From Vibrio metoecus (GTDB lineage Bacteria; Pseudomonadota; Gammaproteobacteria; Enterobacterales; Vibrionaceae), in NCBI RefSeq assembly GCF_009665255.1, contig NZ_CP035686.1, forward strand, positions 682,001 through 746,000: a stretch of 64,000 bases of DNA, read 5' to 3'. The notes beneath the pieces are model-generated. The model searched no databases. It worked only from the letters and a program-made list of their open reading frames with translations, and was not told the DNA's origin. The translations under genes were made by a program, and so were the position numbers. Position 1 is the first letter of the stretch. Each line of letters starts with the position of its first letter. Shown here piece by piece: positions 16,935 through 26,973 of this stretch.

Positions 16935-17573
16935 TTAGGCTAATCCGGGGAAGAGGCTTCTTAAGCCATTTGCTATAAACTCAATCCCCAATGCTCCCAA
17001 GATAAGCCCCATGATACGCGTGATCACGTTGATCCCAGTCTGTCCAAGCAATCTGACAATATATGGAGCAGAACGGAACAGCAACCATGAACAAAAGCTG
17101 AATGCCACAATCGTCAACACAATCCCGAAAGTATCGAGCATATTTGGGTAACGCGAACCATAGACAATCGTCGAGCTAATCGCACCAGGCCCCGCCATGA
17201 GTGGCATTGCTAAAGGAACAACCGCAATTTGTTCACGGCTAATGTATTCCGATTTCTCTTGTTTGTTCTGTTTATCTTCACCAAGCTTACCGCTCATCAT
17301 CGAAAAGGCGATGCTAAGCAGCAGTAAACCGCCGGCAACGCGAAATGAATCTAGAGAGATGCTGAACAAATCGAGCATCATTTGTCCAGCCAGTAACGCA
17401 ATGATCAGAATGATGGCAACAGCAATATTAGCGGTTGCAGCGGTTTTGTTTTTCTCTTCCAGCGTCATATGACCGGTCAGAGAGACAAACACAGGCATAA
17501 TGCCCACAGGGTTTACCGCAGCGACTAAGCCGAGGAAAAATTGAAGAAAAATGGCAATTTCAAAGCTTTGCAT
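16935..17573 (-). CDS. ychE: MarC-family inner-membrane protein (YchE type)
   Basis: 212 residues, six predicted spans, MarC/YchE family, with AAVNPVGIMPVFVSLT near the N-terminus and VPLAMPLMAGPGAISS near residue 115. Members are called NAAT transporters; the E. coli role is not firmly settled. Its position next to adhE, divergently transcribed, is the same as ychE in E. coli, which supports this sub-family over YhgN or MarC itself. The channel gene follows 51 bases after its stop. Confidence 0.87.
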   Translation of the reverse strand: MQSFEIAIFLQFFLGLVAAVNPVGIMPVFVSLTGHMTLEEKNKTAATANIAVAIILIIALLAGQMMLDLFSISLDSFRVAGGLLLLSIAFSMMSGKLGEDKQNKQEKSEYISREQIAVVPLAMPLMAGPGAISSTIVYGSRYPNMLDTFGIVLTIVAFSFCSWLLFRSAPYIVRLLGQTGINVITRIMGLILGALGIEFIANGLRSLFPGLA

Positions 17574-18199
17574 GATGAAGTCTCGTAACCATCGCAGAGA
17601 GATAAAGAAGCGTGCGTAATGTAAGCGAAAGATAGCAGAATCACGAATGAAAAAAATTGGGTCGCCACGAATTATTGTGTGAGAAAAACTAATTGATGCA
17701 TAAGAGTGAAAAGATTCAGTGTCATTCTTGTGTCAAGTTTGTTCTCTGGTTCTTTTGCTTGTTAACATTCGCACATTTTTTGTAAAAACTTGGCCAAGAT
17801 CTGGTGACCATAGACATAACCGATATACTCTCAGTAGCACGTTAAGAGCCTCCGCAACGTGCCTTTGATGTGTAAAAATGAAACTTTTTTACAAGGTATT
17901 GTAGTTTTTTTAGTTTTTAAAATTTAAGTGAGGCTTTTTTAATCAGCGGTAATTTTTGGTTTAATTTCTTTTAATTCATATTGTTAGATTGTATCGATGC
18001 TGGAGATTACCACTTCTTGGGTAATTAATTTTTCATAACTGATCTGAGTCAATTTTTTTCACAGTCTGAAATATTATACTCAGCCGTGAAAGCAATTTAC
18101 TAAGTCGGTCGTAAGTTAAGTCTTTGAGTAAAGGTAAAAACTGACTGCAGCACACTTACTAAAGAGTTTTTAATATTTTTTTATTTTAGGAGATTCATT
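17574..18199. other. Long upstream region of adhE (626 bp)
   Basis: No coding frame. A TATACT at 17824-17829 could be a -10 for an adhE promoter about 370 bases upstream of the start; its -35 (CTGGTG) is poor. Two hairpins follow: 17837-17843 with 17856-17862 (12-base loop containing CCTCC), and 17871-17878 with 17886-17893. A 10-bp palindrome CTTGGCCAAG lies at 17789-17798. The last 20 bases hold a strong ribosome-binding site (TAGGAGA). A long structured leader fits adhE, whose E. coli mRNA needs RNase III processing for translation. Confidence 0.55.
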
Positions 18200-20884
18200 A
18201 TGCCTGTTACTAATCTGGCTGAACTTGATGCTCTGGTTGCTCGCGTTAAAGCAGCACAAGCTGAATTTGCTACTTTCTCTCAAGAACAAGTAGACAAAAT
18301 CTTCCGTGCAGCTTCTCTAGCAGCAAACCAAGCGCGTATCCCGCTGGCTCAAATGGCGGTCGAAGAATCAGGTATGGGTATTGTTGAAGATAAAGTAATC
18401 AAAAACCACTTTGCTTCTGAGTTTATCTACAACAAGTACAAAGACGAAAAAACCTGTGGCATCCTCGAAGAAGATGATAACCTAGGTACTATGACCATCG
18501 CTGAGCCTGTAGGTATCATCTGTGGTATCGTCCCAACCACTAACCCAACCTCAACTGCTATCTTCAAATCTCTGATCTCTCTGAAGACTCGTAACGGTAT
18601 CATCTTCTCTCCACATCCACGTGCGAAAAACTCAACCAACGCAGCAGCGAAATTGGTTCTGGATGCAGCAATCGCAGCGGGTGCTCCAAAAGACATCATC
18701 GGTTGGATTGACCAACCTTCAGTTGAGCTATCAAATGCTCTGATGAAACACGATGGTATCGCACTGATCCTTGCAACTGGTGGTCCAGGCATGGTGAAAG
18801 CAGCTTACTCTTCTGGTAAACCAGCAATCGGTGTAGGTGCAGGTAACGTTCCTGTTGTTATCGATGAAACTGCTGACATCAAACGTGCTGTTGCTTCTAT
18901 CCTAATGTCTAAAACTTTCGATAACGGTGTAGTGTGTGCTTCTGAACAAGCGGCTATCGTAGTGAGCGAAGTTTACGACGAAGTGAAAGAGCGTTTCGCA
19001 ACACACAAAGCGCACGTACTGAGCAAGGCTGATGCAGACAAAGTGCGTAAAGTGCTGCTGATTGATGGCGCGCTGAACGCGAAAATCGTAGGTCAACCTG
19101 CTGCCGCTATCGCTGAAATGGCAGGCGTAAAAGTACCTGCAGACACTAAAGTGCTGGTGGGTGAAGGTCTGGGCAAAGTCTCTTATGATGACGAATTCGC
19201 TCATGAAAAACTGTCTCCAACACTCGGTCTGTTCCGTGCCGACAACTTCGAAGACGCGGTTGCACAAGCAGTAACCATGGTAGAGATCGGCGGTATCGGT
19301 CACACCTCAGGTCTGTACACCAACCAAGACGTTAACGCAGATCGTATCCGTTACTTCGGTGACAAACTGAAAACTGCCCGTATTCTTGTCAACATCCCAA
19401 CCACTCACGGTGGTATCGGTGACCTGTACAACTTCAACGTTGCACCGTCTCTGACTCTGGGTTGTGGTTCTTGGGGTGGTAACTCAATCTCTGAGAACGT
19501 AGGTCCTAAGCACCTAATCAACAAGAAAACTGTTGCGAAGCGAGCTGAAAACATGTTGTGGCACAAACTACCTAAGTCTATCTACTTCCGCCGTGGTAGC
19601 CTTCCAATCGCTCTTAGCGACCTAGAAGGTAAAAAACGCGCATTCCTAGTTACTGACCGTTTCCTATTCAACAACGGTTATGCAGACGATGTGGTTGCTC
19701 TGCTGAAAGCGCAAGGAATGGAAGTTCAGACATTCTTCGAAGTAGAAGCGGATCCAACGCTGTCTGTAGTAGAGAAAGGTGCTGCAGCAATGCAAAGCTT
19801 CCAACCAGATGTAATTCTCGCTCTAGGTGGTGGTTCACCAATGGATGCGGCGAAGATCATGTGGGTAATGTACGAGCACCCAGAAACTCACTTTGCAGAA
19901 CTGGCCATGCGCTTTATGGACATCCGTAAACGTATCTACAAGTTCCCTAAAATGGGTAAAAAAGCGGAGCTTGTGTGTATCACTACCACTTCAGGTACGG
20001 GTTCAGAAGTGACTCCATTTGCGGTTGTGACAGACGACAAGACTGGCGCTAAGTACCCACTGGCAGACTACGAACTGACTCCTCAAATGGCGATCGTAGA
20101 TGCGAACTTAGTGATGAATATGCCTAAGTCTCTAACTGCCTTCGGTGGTTACGATGCGGTAACTCACGCACTAGAAGCTTACGTATCTGTTCTTGCGAAC
20201 GAATACTCAGACGGTCAAGCTCTGCAAGCATTGAAGATGCTGAAAGAATACCTACCTTCTAGCTACGCGAATGGTGCAAAAGATCCAATCGCTCGTGAGA
20301 AAGTACACAACGCAGCGACTATCGCTGGTATCGCATTCGCGAACGCGTTCTTGGGTGTATGTCACTCAATGGCGCACAAGATCGGTGCTGAGTTCCACCT
20401 ACCACACGGTCTGGCGAACGCTCTGCTGATTGCTAACGTGGTACGTTACAACGCGAACGACAATCCAACCAAACAAACTGCATTCTCTCAATACGACCGT
20501 CCACAAGCACGTCGTCGTTACGCAGAAGTTGCTGACCACCTAGGCCTGAGCCAAGCTGGCGACCGTACTGCACAGAAGATTGAGCGTCTGTTAACTTGGT
20601 TGGATGAGCTGAAAGTGAACTTAGACATCCCAATGTCTATCCAATCTGCGGGTGTAAATGAAGCTGACTTCCTAGCGAAAGTTGATGCGCTAGCGGTTGA
20701 AGCGTTTGATGACCAATGTACTGGTGCAAACCCACGTTACCCACTGATTGCTGAGCTGAAAGAAGTCCTGTTGGCTTCTTACTACGGTAAACCATTCGTA
20801 GAAGGTCAAACTTTCGAAGGCACGACTGTTATCGTAAAGAAAGCAGATCAAGAAGCGGCGAAAGCACCAAAAGCGAAAAAGTAA
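18200..20884 (+). CDS. adhE: Bifunctional acetaldehyde-CoA/alcohol dehydrogenase
   Basis: 894 residues, full length. The N-terminal aldehyde dehydrogenase half (about 1-440) has its catalytic Cys in NGVVCASEQ near residue 245. The C-terminal iron alcohol dehydrogenase half (about 450-870) contains ALGGGSPMDAAK and metal-binding His residues in GVCHSMAHKIGAEFHLPHG. It reduces acetyl-CoA to ethanol with two NADH during fermentation and forms filaments (spirosomes) in E. coli. The C-terminal tail is Lys/Ala-rich. Its codon use looks highly optimised compared with its neighbours, as expected for an abundant protein. Terminator follows. Confidence 0.97.
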   Translation: MPVTNLAELDALVARVKAAQAEFATFSQEQVDKIFRAASLAANQARIPLAQMAVEESGMGIVEDKVIKNHFASEFIYNKYKDEKTCGILEEDDNLGTMTIAEPVGIICGIVPTTNPTSTAIFKSLISLKTRNGIIFSPHPRAKNSTNAAAKLVLDAAIAAGAPKDIIGWIDQPSVELSNALMKHDGIALILATGGPGMVKAAYSSGKPAIGVGAGNVPVVIDETADIKRAVASILMSKTFDNGVVCASEQAAIVVSEVYDEVKERFATHKAHVLSKADADKVRKVLLIDGALNAKIVGQPAAAIAEMAGVKVPADTKVLVGEGLGKVSYDDEFAHEKLSPTLGLFRADNFEDAVAQAVTMVEIGGIGHTSGLYTNQDVNADRIRYFGDKLKTARILVNIPTTHGGIGDLYNFNVAPSLTLGCGSWGGNSISENVGPKHLINKKTVAKRAENMLWHKLPKSIYFRRGSLPIALSDLEGKKRAFLVTDRFLFNNGYADDVVALLKAQGMEVQTFFEVEADPTLSVVEKGAAAMQSFQPDVILALGGGSPMDAAKIMWVMYEHPETHFAELAMRFMDIRKRIYKFPKMGKKAELVCITTTSGTGSEVTPFAVVTDDKTGAKYPLADYELTPQMAIVDANLVMNMPKSLTAFGGYDAVTHALEAYVSVLANEYSDGQALQALKMLKEYLPSSYANGAKDPIAREKVHNAATIAGIAFANAFLGVCHSMAHKIGAEFHLPHGLANALLIANVVRYNANDNPTKQTAFSQYDRPQARRRYAEVADHLGLSQAGDRTAQKIERLLTWLDELKVNLDIPMSIQSAGVNEADFLAKVDALAVEAFDDQCTGANPRYPLIAELKEVLLASYYGKPFVEGQTFEGTTVIVKKADQEAAKAPKAKK

Positions 20885-20925
20885 TGTGATTGGTTTTCGC
20901 TAGCACGAAACAAATCGGGAAATAC

Positions 20926-20951
20926 AAACCCTCCGCAAGGAGGGTTTTTTT
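20926..20951 (+). terminator. Terminator of adhE
   Basis: A 9-bp stem (AAACCCTCC with GGAGGGTTT), GCAA tetraloop and a 7-base T run. Confidence 0.94.
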
Positions 20952-21039
20952 ATGCCATAAGTTTAGGGAAGTGATTTTAAAGCGGCGTGTATTCAGGTTA
21001 CATCGAAGAGAAAGTAAAAATTTCAGCTTGCAGCTTGAG

Positions 21040-21915
21040 CTAAGTCCACATCACCAGAATGGCCGCAAGTGCGACCAGAATGAGTCCCAAGCCATCTTTA
21101 ATTCGTACTTTCTGCTGCAGCCAAAATACAGAGATCAACATAGTAAAAAAGATTTCTACCTGACCGAGTGTTTTAACATAAGGCACCGCCTGCAAAGACA
21201 TCGCACCAAACCAGCCAATCGATCCTAAACAGCTACTTGCACTCGTGAGAATAACCAGTTTTGGTCGCTGCCAAAGTTGCCATAAAGTTGGGCGATCTTG
21301 AATAAATAGGTAGCCGACCAAGCAAAGGGTTTGCAGGGTGATAACGAAAAGTAGCACCCAAGCAGCACTATAGGGAAAGGGTAGTTGAGAGGTAATACTG
21401 GCTTCACGAACCCAAAGTGACGTTAGAGCAAAAGCACTGCCACTGCCTAACCCGAGCATAACTGTAGGCAGTGAAAGTTGCCGTAAGCCTCCATGGCTAC
21501 TCAGCATAAACACCCCGACACCACCAATTAGAACCCCAACCCAGCCTAATATTGTGAGTTGAGTGCCGAAAAAGAGCATACCTAAGATCGCGGCGACTAG
21601 CGCTTCACTTTTGGCCAGACCCGCCCCGACAGCGTAATTATTGTATTTGAAGAGCTTTACCATTAAGGCTGTAGCAAGGATTTGCATGAATGAAGCGCCC
21701 ACAATATAGCCACAAAATGCAGTAGAAAAGGTGGGTAGTGCGGCAGGTTGCCACTGATAGAGCATTATCAGATATACGGCGGCAAGTGGGCTAGCCCAGA
21801 GAAAGCGGGCGAGGGTAACGCCTACCGTAGAAACCTCGCTAGATAGACGACTTTGAAAAGCGTTGCGCCAAGACTGCATAAAAGCCGCGAACAGCGTGAG
21901 AAAAATCCATGTCAT
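21040..21915 (-). CDS. DMT-superfamily (EamA-type) transporter
   Basis: 291 residues, about ten hydrophobic spans in two repeated halves, as in drug/metabolite transporters. Gly-rich segments such as FGTQLTILGWVGVLIGGVGVFML near residue 115 are typical. Substrate cannot be read. AGGAGC precedes the ATG. It converges with adhE and stands alone. Confidence 0.82.
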   Translation of the reverse strand: MTWIFLTLFAAFMQSWRNAFQSRLSSEVSTVGVTLARFLWASPLAAVYLIMLYQWQPAALPTFSTAFCGYIVGASFMQILATALMVKLFKYNNYAVGAGLAKSEALVAAILGMLFFGTQLTILGWVGVLIGGVGVFMLSSHGGLRQLSLPTVMLGLGSGSAFALTSLWVREASITSQLPFPYSAAWVLLFVITLQTLCLVGYLFIQDRPTLWQLWQRPKLVILTSASSCLGSIGWFGAMSLQAVPYVKTLGQVEIFFTMLISVFWLQQKVRIKDGLGLILVALAAILVMWT

Positions 21916-22002
21916 AACAAGCTCCTGAAAACAGCAGAAGCCTTATGCTAGAGAAAGGCTAAATTATCAGCAAGATAAATCATTAGTGATTTGAAAGGGG
22001 GG

Positions 22003-22025
22003 CAAGGCAGCGCAAGGCTGCCTTG
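22003..22025 (-). terminator. Hairpin downstream of the SulP gene
   Basis: A 9-bp stem (CAAGGCAGC with GCTGCCTTG) directly after the SulP stop on the minus strand. The tail is CCCCC then TTT, so termination is probable but not textbook. Confidence 0.5.
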
Positions 22026-22031
22026 GTGAAG

Positions 22032-23624
22032 CTATCCAGCTAAAACATCGCTAGCCACTTTGTATGTAGGATCTTCTTTAAGGTTGATTTCAACCAAGCT
22101 GCCTGCTTTGTGCAGTAGAGCGCGGCAATCTTGGCTGAGATGGCGTAGATGCAACGTTTTACCTACGGCGGCGTAACGCTCGGCTAAGGTTTCAATCGCA
22201 TCAATCGCTGAATGATCGGCAACGCGCGAGCGAGCGAAATCGACAATTACTTCTTTAGGGTCATTGTGTGCATCAAACAGTTCAAGGAAATTAGCGGCGG
22301 AGCCAAAAAAAATCGGCCCATGAATTTGATACTCTTTGTGTCCGTCGGCATTGATATGGCTAGCGGCGTAAATATGTTTGGCATGTTCCCAAGCAAACAT
22401 CAAGGCTGAGGCAATCACACCGACTGCAACAGCAATCGCCAGGTCGGTAAACACGGTAACCACAGTCACCAGCACAATGACAAAGAAATCTTGTTTGGGG
22501 ACTCGGCGAGCTAACTTAAAAGTGGCCCATTCAAAGGTACCAATTACCACCATAAACATCACCCCGACTAAAGCCGCAAGCGGGATCATCTCAATTAAAG
22601 AGGAGGTGAAAAGGATAAAGCAAAGCAAGAGAACCGCAGCCACAATGCCCGATAGTCGTCCTCGACCTCCAGAATTGACGTTGATCATCGACTGACCAAT
22701 CATGGCGCAACCACCCATCGCCCCAAACATGGAGCAAGTGATGTTAGCGAAACCTTGTCCTACGCATTCACGGTTGGATTGACCACGAGTGCCTGTCATT
22801 TCATCCAAAACGGTCAGTGTTAACAGTGATTCAATTAAGCCAATTGCAGCCAGAATCAAGGCATAAGGAAAAATGATCTGTAAAGTTTCCCAAGTCATCG
22901 GTACCGCAGGGATTGCGAAAGAGGGCAGAGTACCTGCGAGAGTTGCCGCATCGTTACCCGACATCGCGCGCAGGAAATCCACGACAGTTCGGGTTTCTAA
23001 GCCTAAACCTTGAACCAGCAAAGTGACGGTAACAATGGCTGCTAAAGAAGAGGGGACAGCCGTTGTTAATTTAGGTAGGAAATGGATGATCGCCATGGTT
23101 AAAGCAACTAAGGCCAACATCAAAAACAATTGATCTTGTGGTAACCAAGTCAGTACGCCATTGAGGTCAGGTGCTTTGAATTGGCCAAGTTGAGCAAGAA
23201 AAATCACAATCGCAAGTCCATTCACAAAACCAATCATCACTGGATGCGGCACCATGCGAATAAACTTGCCGAGCTTAAATAAACCCGCGGCGACTTGAAG
23301 TAAACCAGTGAGAAGAATCGCAGCAAATAAATACTGCACACCATGACTAGAAACCAAGCTCATCATTACAACGGCCATAGCCCCTGTAGCACCAGAAATC
23401 ATGCCGGGACGACCACCAAAAATGGAGGTAATCAGCCCAACAATAAATGCTGCATAAAGGCCAACCATAGGATCGACCCCCGCGACAAAAGCAAAAGCCA
23501 CCGCTTCTGGCACCAGAGCCAGTGCGACCGTCAATCCAGATAACACATCATTTTTTATTGAGTGCTGTGAGAAAGAAGGAAATTCAAACATGGGCAAACC
23601 GTGTTCCGTATTTGTGCTGCTCAT
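22032..23624 (-). CDS. SulP/SLC26-family inorganic anion transporter
   Basis: 530 residues, about 12-14 spans (about 20-410), then a cytoplasmic STAS domain (about 425-525). The family signature appears near the N-terminus (LSGLTVALALVPEAVAFAF), with GMISGATGAM after it. Members carry sulfate, bicarbonate or carboxylates, often with Na+ or H+; substrate unknown. The ATG at 23624 lacks a good Shine-Dalgarno; an internal Met near residue 12 (MFEFPSF) is an alternative start. It is downstream of rne on the same strand, but the rne terminator lies between them. Confidence 0.88.
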   Translation of the reverse strand: MSSTNTEHGLPMFEFPSFSQHSIKNDVLSGLTVALALVPEAVAFAFVAGVDPMVGLYAAFIVGLITSIFGGRPGMISGATGAMAVVMMSLVSSHGVQYLFAAILLTGLLQVAAGLFKLGKFIRMVPHPVMIGFVNGLAIVIFLAQLGQFKAPDLNGVLTWLPQDQLFLMLALVALTMAIIHFLPKLTTAVPSSLAAIVTVTLLVQGLGLETRTVVDFLRAMSGNDAATLAGTLPSFAIPAVPMTWETLQIIFPYALILAAIGLIESLLTLTVLDEMTGTRGQSNRECVGQGFANITCSMFGAMGGCAMIGQSMINVNSGGRGRLSGIVAAVLLLCFILFTSSLIEMIPLAALVGVMFMVVIGTFEWATFKLARRVPKQDFFVIVLVTVVTVFTDLAIAVAVGVIASALMFAWEHAKHIYAASHINADGHKEYQIHGPIFFGSAANFLELFDAHNDPKEVIVDFARSRVADHSAIDAIETLAERYAAVGKTLHLRHLSQDCRALLHKAGSLVEINLKEDPTYKVASDVLAG

Positions 23625-23825
23625 GAGTGATGAGCATGAAGTGAACCGAACCGCTTCGTTAAAGTGATGACATCAACGTATGATCAAGCGGATTATTTTT
23701 GAACCGGGCATGCTACAGAATTGAACGATGAGGTGCAATCCTCAATTGTTGATAGCTTAGCTATAACAAACGCTGATGGTTATTTTTATAAGGGGGCGTG
23801 GTTGAAAGTAAAATGGGTAGCATAG

Positions 23826-23851
23826 AAAAGGGCTGCATGAGCAGCCCTTTT
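23826..23851 (-). terminator. Terminator of rne
   Basis: An 11-bp perfect stem (AAAAGGGCTGC with GCAGCCCTTTT), ATGA loop; the arms themselves supply TTTT on both strands. It lies 18 bases after the rne stop. Confidence 0.88.
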
Positions 23852-23868
23852 TATCGGTGATGAAACCA

Positions 23869-26800
23869 TTACTCGCTTTTTGGCTTAGCCATTGCTGAGC
23901 TCGCTTGATTACGCGCGGCTTGGCTACCAGCACCGCGTGCTTGATAACGTTCTGTGCGCAATGGTGCTGCGTTAATCAACACTTCACGGATCTCTTGTGA
24001 GCCAGAAGCTTTAGTCATCGGTGACGAGGCGCCTGGTTGCTTGATTACCGCTTTCGCTGTGAGCTTTTTGTTGTCTGCGTTGATTGGCTTCACTGTTTTA
24101 ATTGGTTCAACCGGTTTCTCGCTAACCACTTTGTCTTCAATCACTGACTGTACTGCTGGCGCTTCTACAACTTCAATCACTGCAGGAGCCGCAACTTCAA
24201 CGATAGGCGTTTCAATCATTGGTGTTTCAACAGACTCGACAATGGTTTCCATCTTCAGCTCTGCCACAACCACAGGCTCTTGCTCAATTCGTTGAGGTTC
24301 AATCGCAGCTGGTTGACGACGAACGATCACTTTACCCATTGCCATCTCAGGGAAAGCAACGCCACCTAAAGTACGTGGAGTTTCAACAACCCCAGTTTCT
24401 ACCACAGCAGATGGAGTGACATGTGTAACATGTTGAGCTACTTCAGTAGTTTCATGGCGTGATTGTGGGCGCGGAGCTAAATCGTAGCGAGGCATCACTT
24501 TACCCATCGCCATCTCAGGAGAGGCAACACCACCTTTACGTAGACGGAACGGGTTAGGACGACGGTCACGACCACGACGACGACGCTGACCACTAGCGCG
24601 TAGATGGCGTGGAGAACGGCGGTTACGACGCTGTTTCTGATCATCTTCGCTATCGTCTTGAGCTGAATCTGCGTAATCTTCTGTTGCTGGCAGATTAACA
24701 GATGCAGGCGCTTCAAACTCATTGCTGATAGGAGCAGTTTGCAGATGGTCTAACTCTTCAACTGCAACTTGGTCTTTTACGCGAATTTGCTTGGTCAGTT
24801 TACGGCGTTGACGACGCTCTTTCACAACAGCCGCTTTCTCTTCTTTTGGCTCTGCCGCTTTTACGTCTTGTTGCTGAGCTTCTGCCGCCAACTGACGACC
24901 TTGCTCTAATAGCTTAGCGGTTTTGCTCTCATCACGCTTGTTACGGCGATCTTGGCGCTCAGTACGATCCGAATCAGGGCGTTCATTGCGCTCGGTACGT
25001 TCACCACGCTCTTGCTTAGGTTTACGATCTTGTGGCTTACGTTGATTGCTTGAGCCTTCTTTATCGTTGCGATCGCTACGTTCATTACGTTCGCCATTTT
25101 CCTCATTGCCACGACGACGGTTTCTATCACGAGGGTTACGACGACGATCATTGTTACGTTCGTTGCGTTCACGACGAGGTTTCTCTTGTTCACCCGTTTG
25201 TACAACCGGAGTTTCAGTTTGTGCTGCAACAGGTGCTGAAGAGAACAGGTTGGCAATCGCTTTGAATAGACGACTAAACAGGCCTGGTTGTGTTGGTTTC
25301 ACCACTTCCGTAACGATCTGTGGCTCAGCTTTTAGCTTAGGTGCTGGAGCAGGTACAGCTTCTGCTGGTGCTGCAAAGCCTTTCAGTACGGGCTCTTCAA
25401 TACGTTTTGGTTTCAGGTCAACATCTAAAACTTCTTTGCCTTCTGCTTCTTTCATCGCTTCCAGCTTTTTCGGGATCAGGTAAGACAGGATGTCCTGTTC
25501 TTCACCATCACGCACGCGGATCACTTCAAAGTGCGGCGTTTCCATATCGGAATTCGGCACGATGGTGATACGAACTTGTTGCGCCTTTTCAATGTGATTG
25601 ATTGAGCGACGTTTCTCGTTTAACAGATAAGAAGCAATAGACACTGGTACTACCGCAAGTACTTGCGAGGTGTTGTCTTTCAGTGCTTCTTCTTCAATTA
25701 AGCGCAGAACCGACAGTGCCAAAGATTCGTTATCACGAATCACCCCAGTTCCTGTACAACGAGGACAGATGTGGTGGCTAGCTTCTGCCAGAGACGGGCT
25801 CAAGCGTTGGCGTGACATCTCAAGTAGACCGAAGCGTGAAATACGACCGATCTGAACACGAGCACGGTCAACACGAACAGCTTCACGTAGGCGATTTTCG
25901 ACTTCACGTTGGTGGCGTACTGGTGTCATATCGATAAAGTCGATAACGACTAGGCCACCTAAGTCACGCAGACGAAGTTGGCGTGCGATCTCATCAGCAG
26001 CCTCTAGGTTGGTATTGAGAGCGGTCTCTTCAATATCGCCACCTTTGGTTGCGCGTGCTGAGTTGATGTCAATCGAAGTAAGAGCTTCCGTTGGGTCAAT
26101 CACAATTGAGCCACCAGAAGGTAAACGAACTTCACGTTGGAAAGCCGATTCAATCTGGCTTTCGATTTGGAAATGGCTGAACAGCGGCACTTCGCCATCG
26201 TACTTCTTAACACGGTTAACGAAGTCAGGGCGTACCAAACGGATGTGCTCGAGAGCACGTTCGTAAATGCTGGTGCTGTCGATAAGAATTTCACCGATAT
26301 CACGACGCAAGTAATCACGGATCGCACGAACAATCACGTTACTTTCTTGGTGGATAAGGAACGGTGCAGGGTTTGAATCAGACGCTTGCTTGATGGCACC
26401 CCAGTGTTTAAGTAGTACGTTTAAGTCCCACTCTAACTCTTCGGCACTTTTTCCTACGCCTGCAGTACGGACAATAAGACCCATACCTTGTGGCAGTTCA
26501 AGTGAGCTGAGTGCAGATTTTAGTTCAGTACGTTCATCACCTTCGATACGGCGAGAAATACCACCAGCACGAGGGTTGTTAGGCATAAGAACAAGGTAGC
26601 TACCTGCAAGAGAGATAAAAGTGGTGAGTGCCGCCCCTTTACTACCGCGCTCCTCTTTTTCGATTTGCACGATCACTTCCTGGCCTTCGTTCAAAACATC
26701 TTTGATGTTTGGACGACCTTGGTAGCTATAACCATCAGGGAAGTATTCGCGAGCAATTTCTTTGAGAGGGAGGAAACCGTGTCTTTCAGCGCCGTAATCA

Positions 26801-26973
26801 ACGAATGCGGCTTCTAGACTAGGTTCAATACGGGTAATGCGGCCTTTATAGATATTTGCTTTTTTCGATTCGTGCCCCGGACTTTCAATATCCAGATCGA
26901 ACAGACGTTGGCCATCGACCAACGCGACACGCAACTCTTCTTTTTGAGTTGCGTTAATTAACATTCTTTTCAT
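23869..26973 (-). CDS. rne: Ribonuclease E, degradosome scaffold
   Basis: 1034 residues. The catalytic half (about 1-530) has the S1 domain (about 38-120), the DNase-I-like domain with metal-binding Asp residues in SIDINSARATKG (about 303) and VVIDFIDM (about 346), and the Zn-link CPRCTGTG (about 404). It cuts AU-rich single-stranded RNA, matures rRNA and tRNA, and drives mRNA decay. The C-terminal half is disordered: an amphipathic membrane-anchor candidate near 570 (FSRLFKAIANLF), Arg/Asn/Asp-rich RNA-binding tracts (about 600-700 and 770-810), and two copies of GGVA-PEMAMGKV (about 813 and 869). Long leader upstream; terminator downstream. Confidence 0.97.
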   Translation of the reverse strand: MKRMLINATQKEELRVALVDGQRLFDLDIESPGHESKKANIYKGRITRIEPSLEAAFVDYGAERHGFLPLKEIAREYFPDGYSYQGRPNIKDVLNEGQEVIVQIEKEERGSKGAALTTFISLAGSYLVLMPNNPRAGGISRRIEGDERTELKSALSSLELPQGMGLIVRTAGVGKSAEELEWDLNVLLKHWGAIKQASDSNPAPFLIHQESNVIVRAIRDYLRRDIGEILIDSTSIYERALEHIRLVRPDFVNRVKKYDGEVPLFSHFQIESQIESAFQREVRLPSGGSIVIDPTEALTSIDINSARATKGGDIEETALNTNLEAADEIARQLRLRDLGGLVVIDFIDMTPVRHQREVENRLREAVRVDRARVQIGRISRFGLLEMSRQRLSPSLAEASHHICPRCTGTGVIRDNESLALSVLRLIEEEALKDNTSQVLAVVPVSIASYLLNEKRRSINHIEKAQQVRITIVPNSDMETPHFEVIRVRDGEEQDILSYLIPKKLEAMKEAEGKEVLDVDLKPKRIEEPVLKGFAAPAEAVPAPAPKLKAEPQIVTEVVKPTQPGLFSRLFKAIANLFSSAPVAAQTETPVVQTGEQEKPRRERNERNNDRRRNPRDRNRRRGNEENGERNERSDRNDKEGSSNQRKPQDRKPKQERGERTERNERPDSDRTERQDRRNKRDESKTAKLLEQGRQLAAEAQQQDVKAAEPKEEKAAVVKERRQRRKLTKQIRVKDQVAVEELDHLQTAPISNEFEAPASVNLPATEDYADSAQDDSEDDQKQRRNRRSPRHLRASGQRRRRGRDRRPNPFRLRKGGVASPEMAMGKVMPRYDLAPRPQSRHETTEVAQHVTHVTPSAVVETGVVETPRTLGGVAFPEMAMGKVIVRRQPAAIEPQRIEQEPVVVAELKMETIVESVETPMIETPIVEVAAPAVIEVVEAPAVQSVIEDKVVSEKPVEPIKTVKPINADNKKLTAKAVIKQPGASSPMTKASGSQEIREVLINAAPLRTERYQARGAGSQAARNQASSAMAKPKSE

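Noticed and set aside
24954..25483. Long frames opposite and within the rne tail, rich in Arg, Ser or His
   Set aside because: They mirror the Arg/Asn/Asp codon repeats of the RNase E tail in other frames; no ribosome-binding sites and no protein-like composition.
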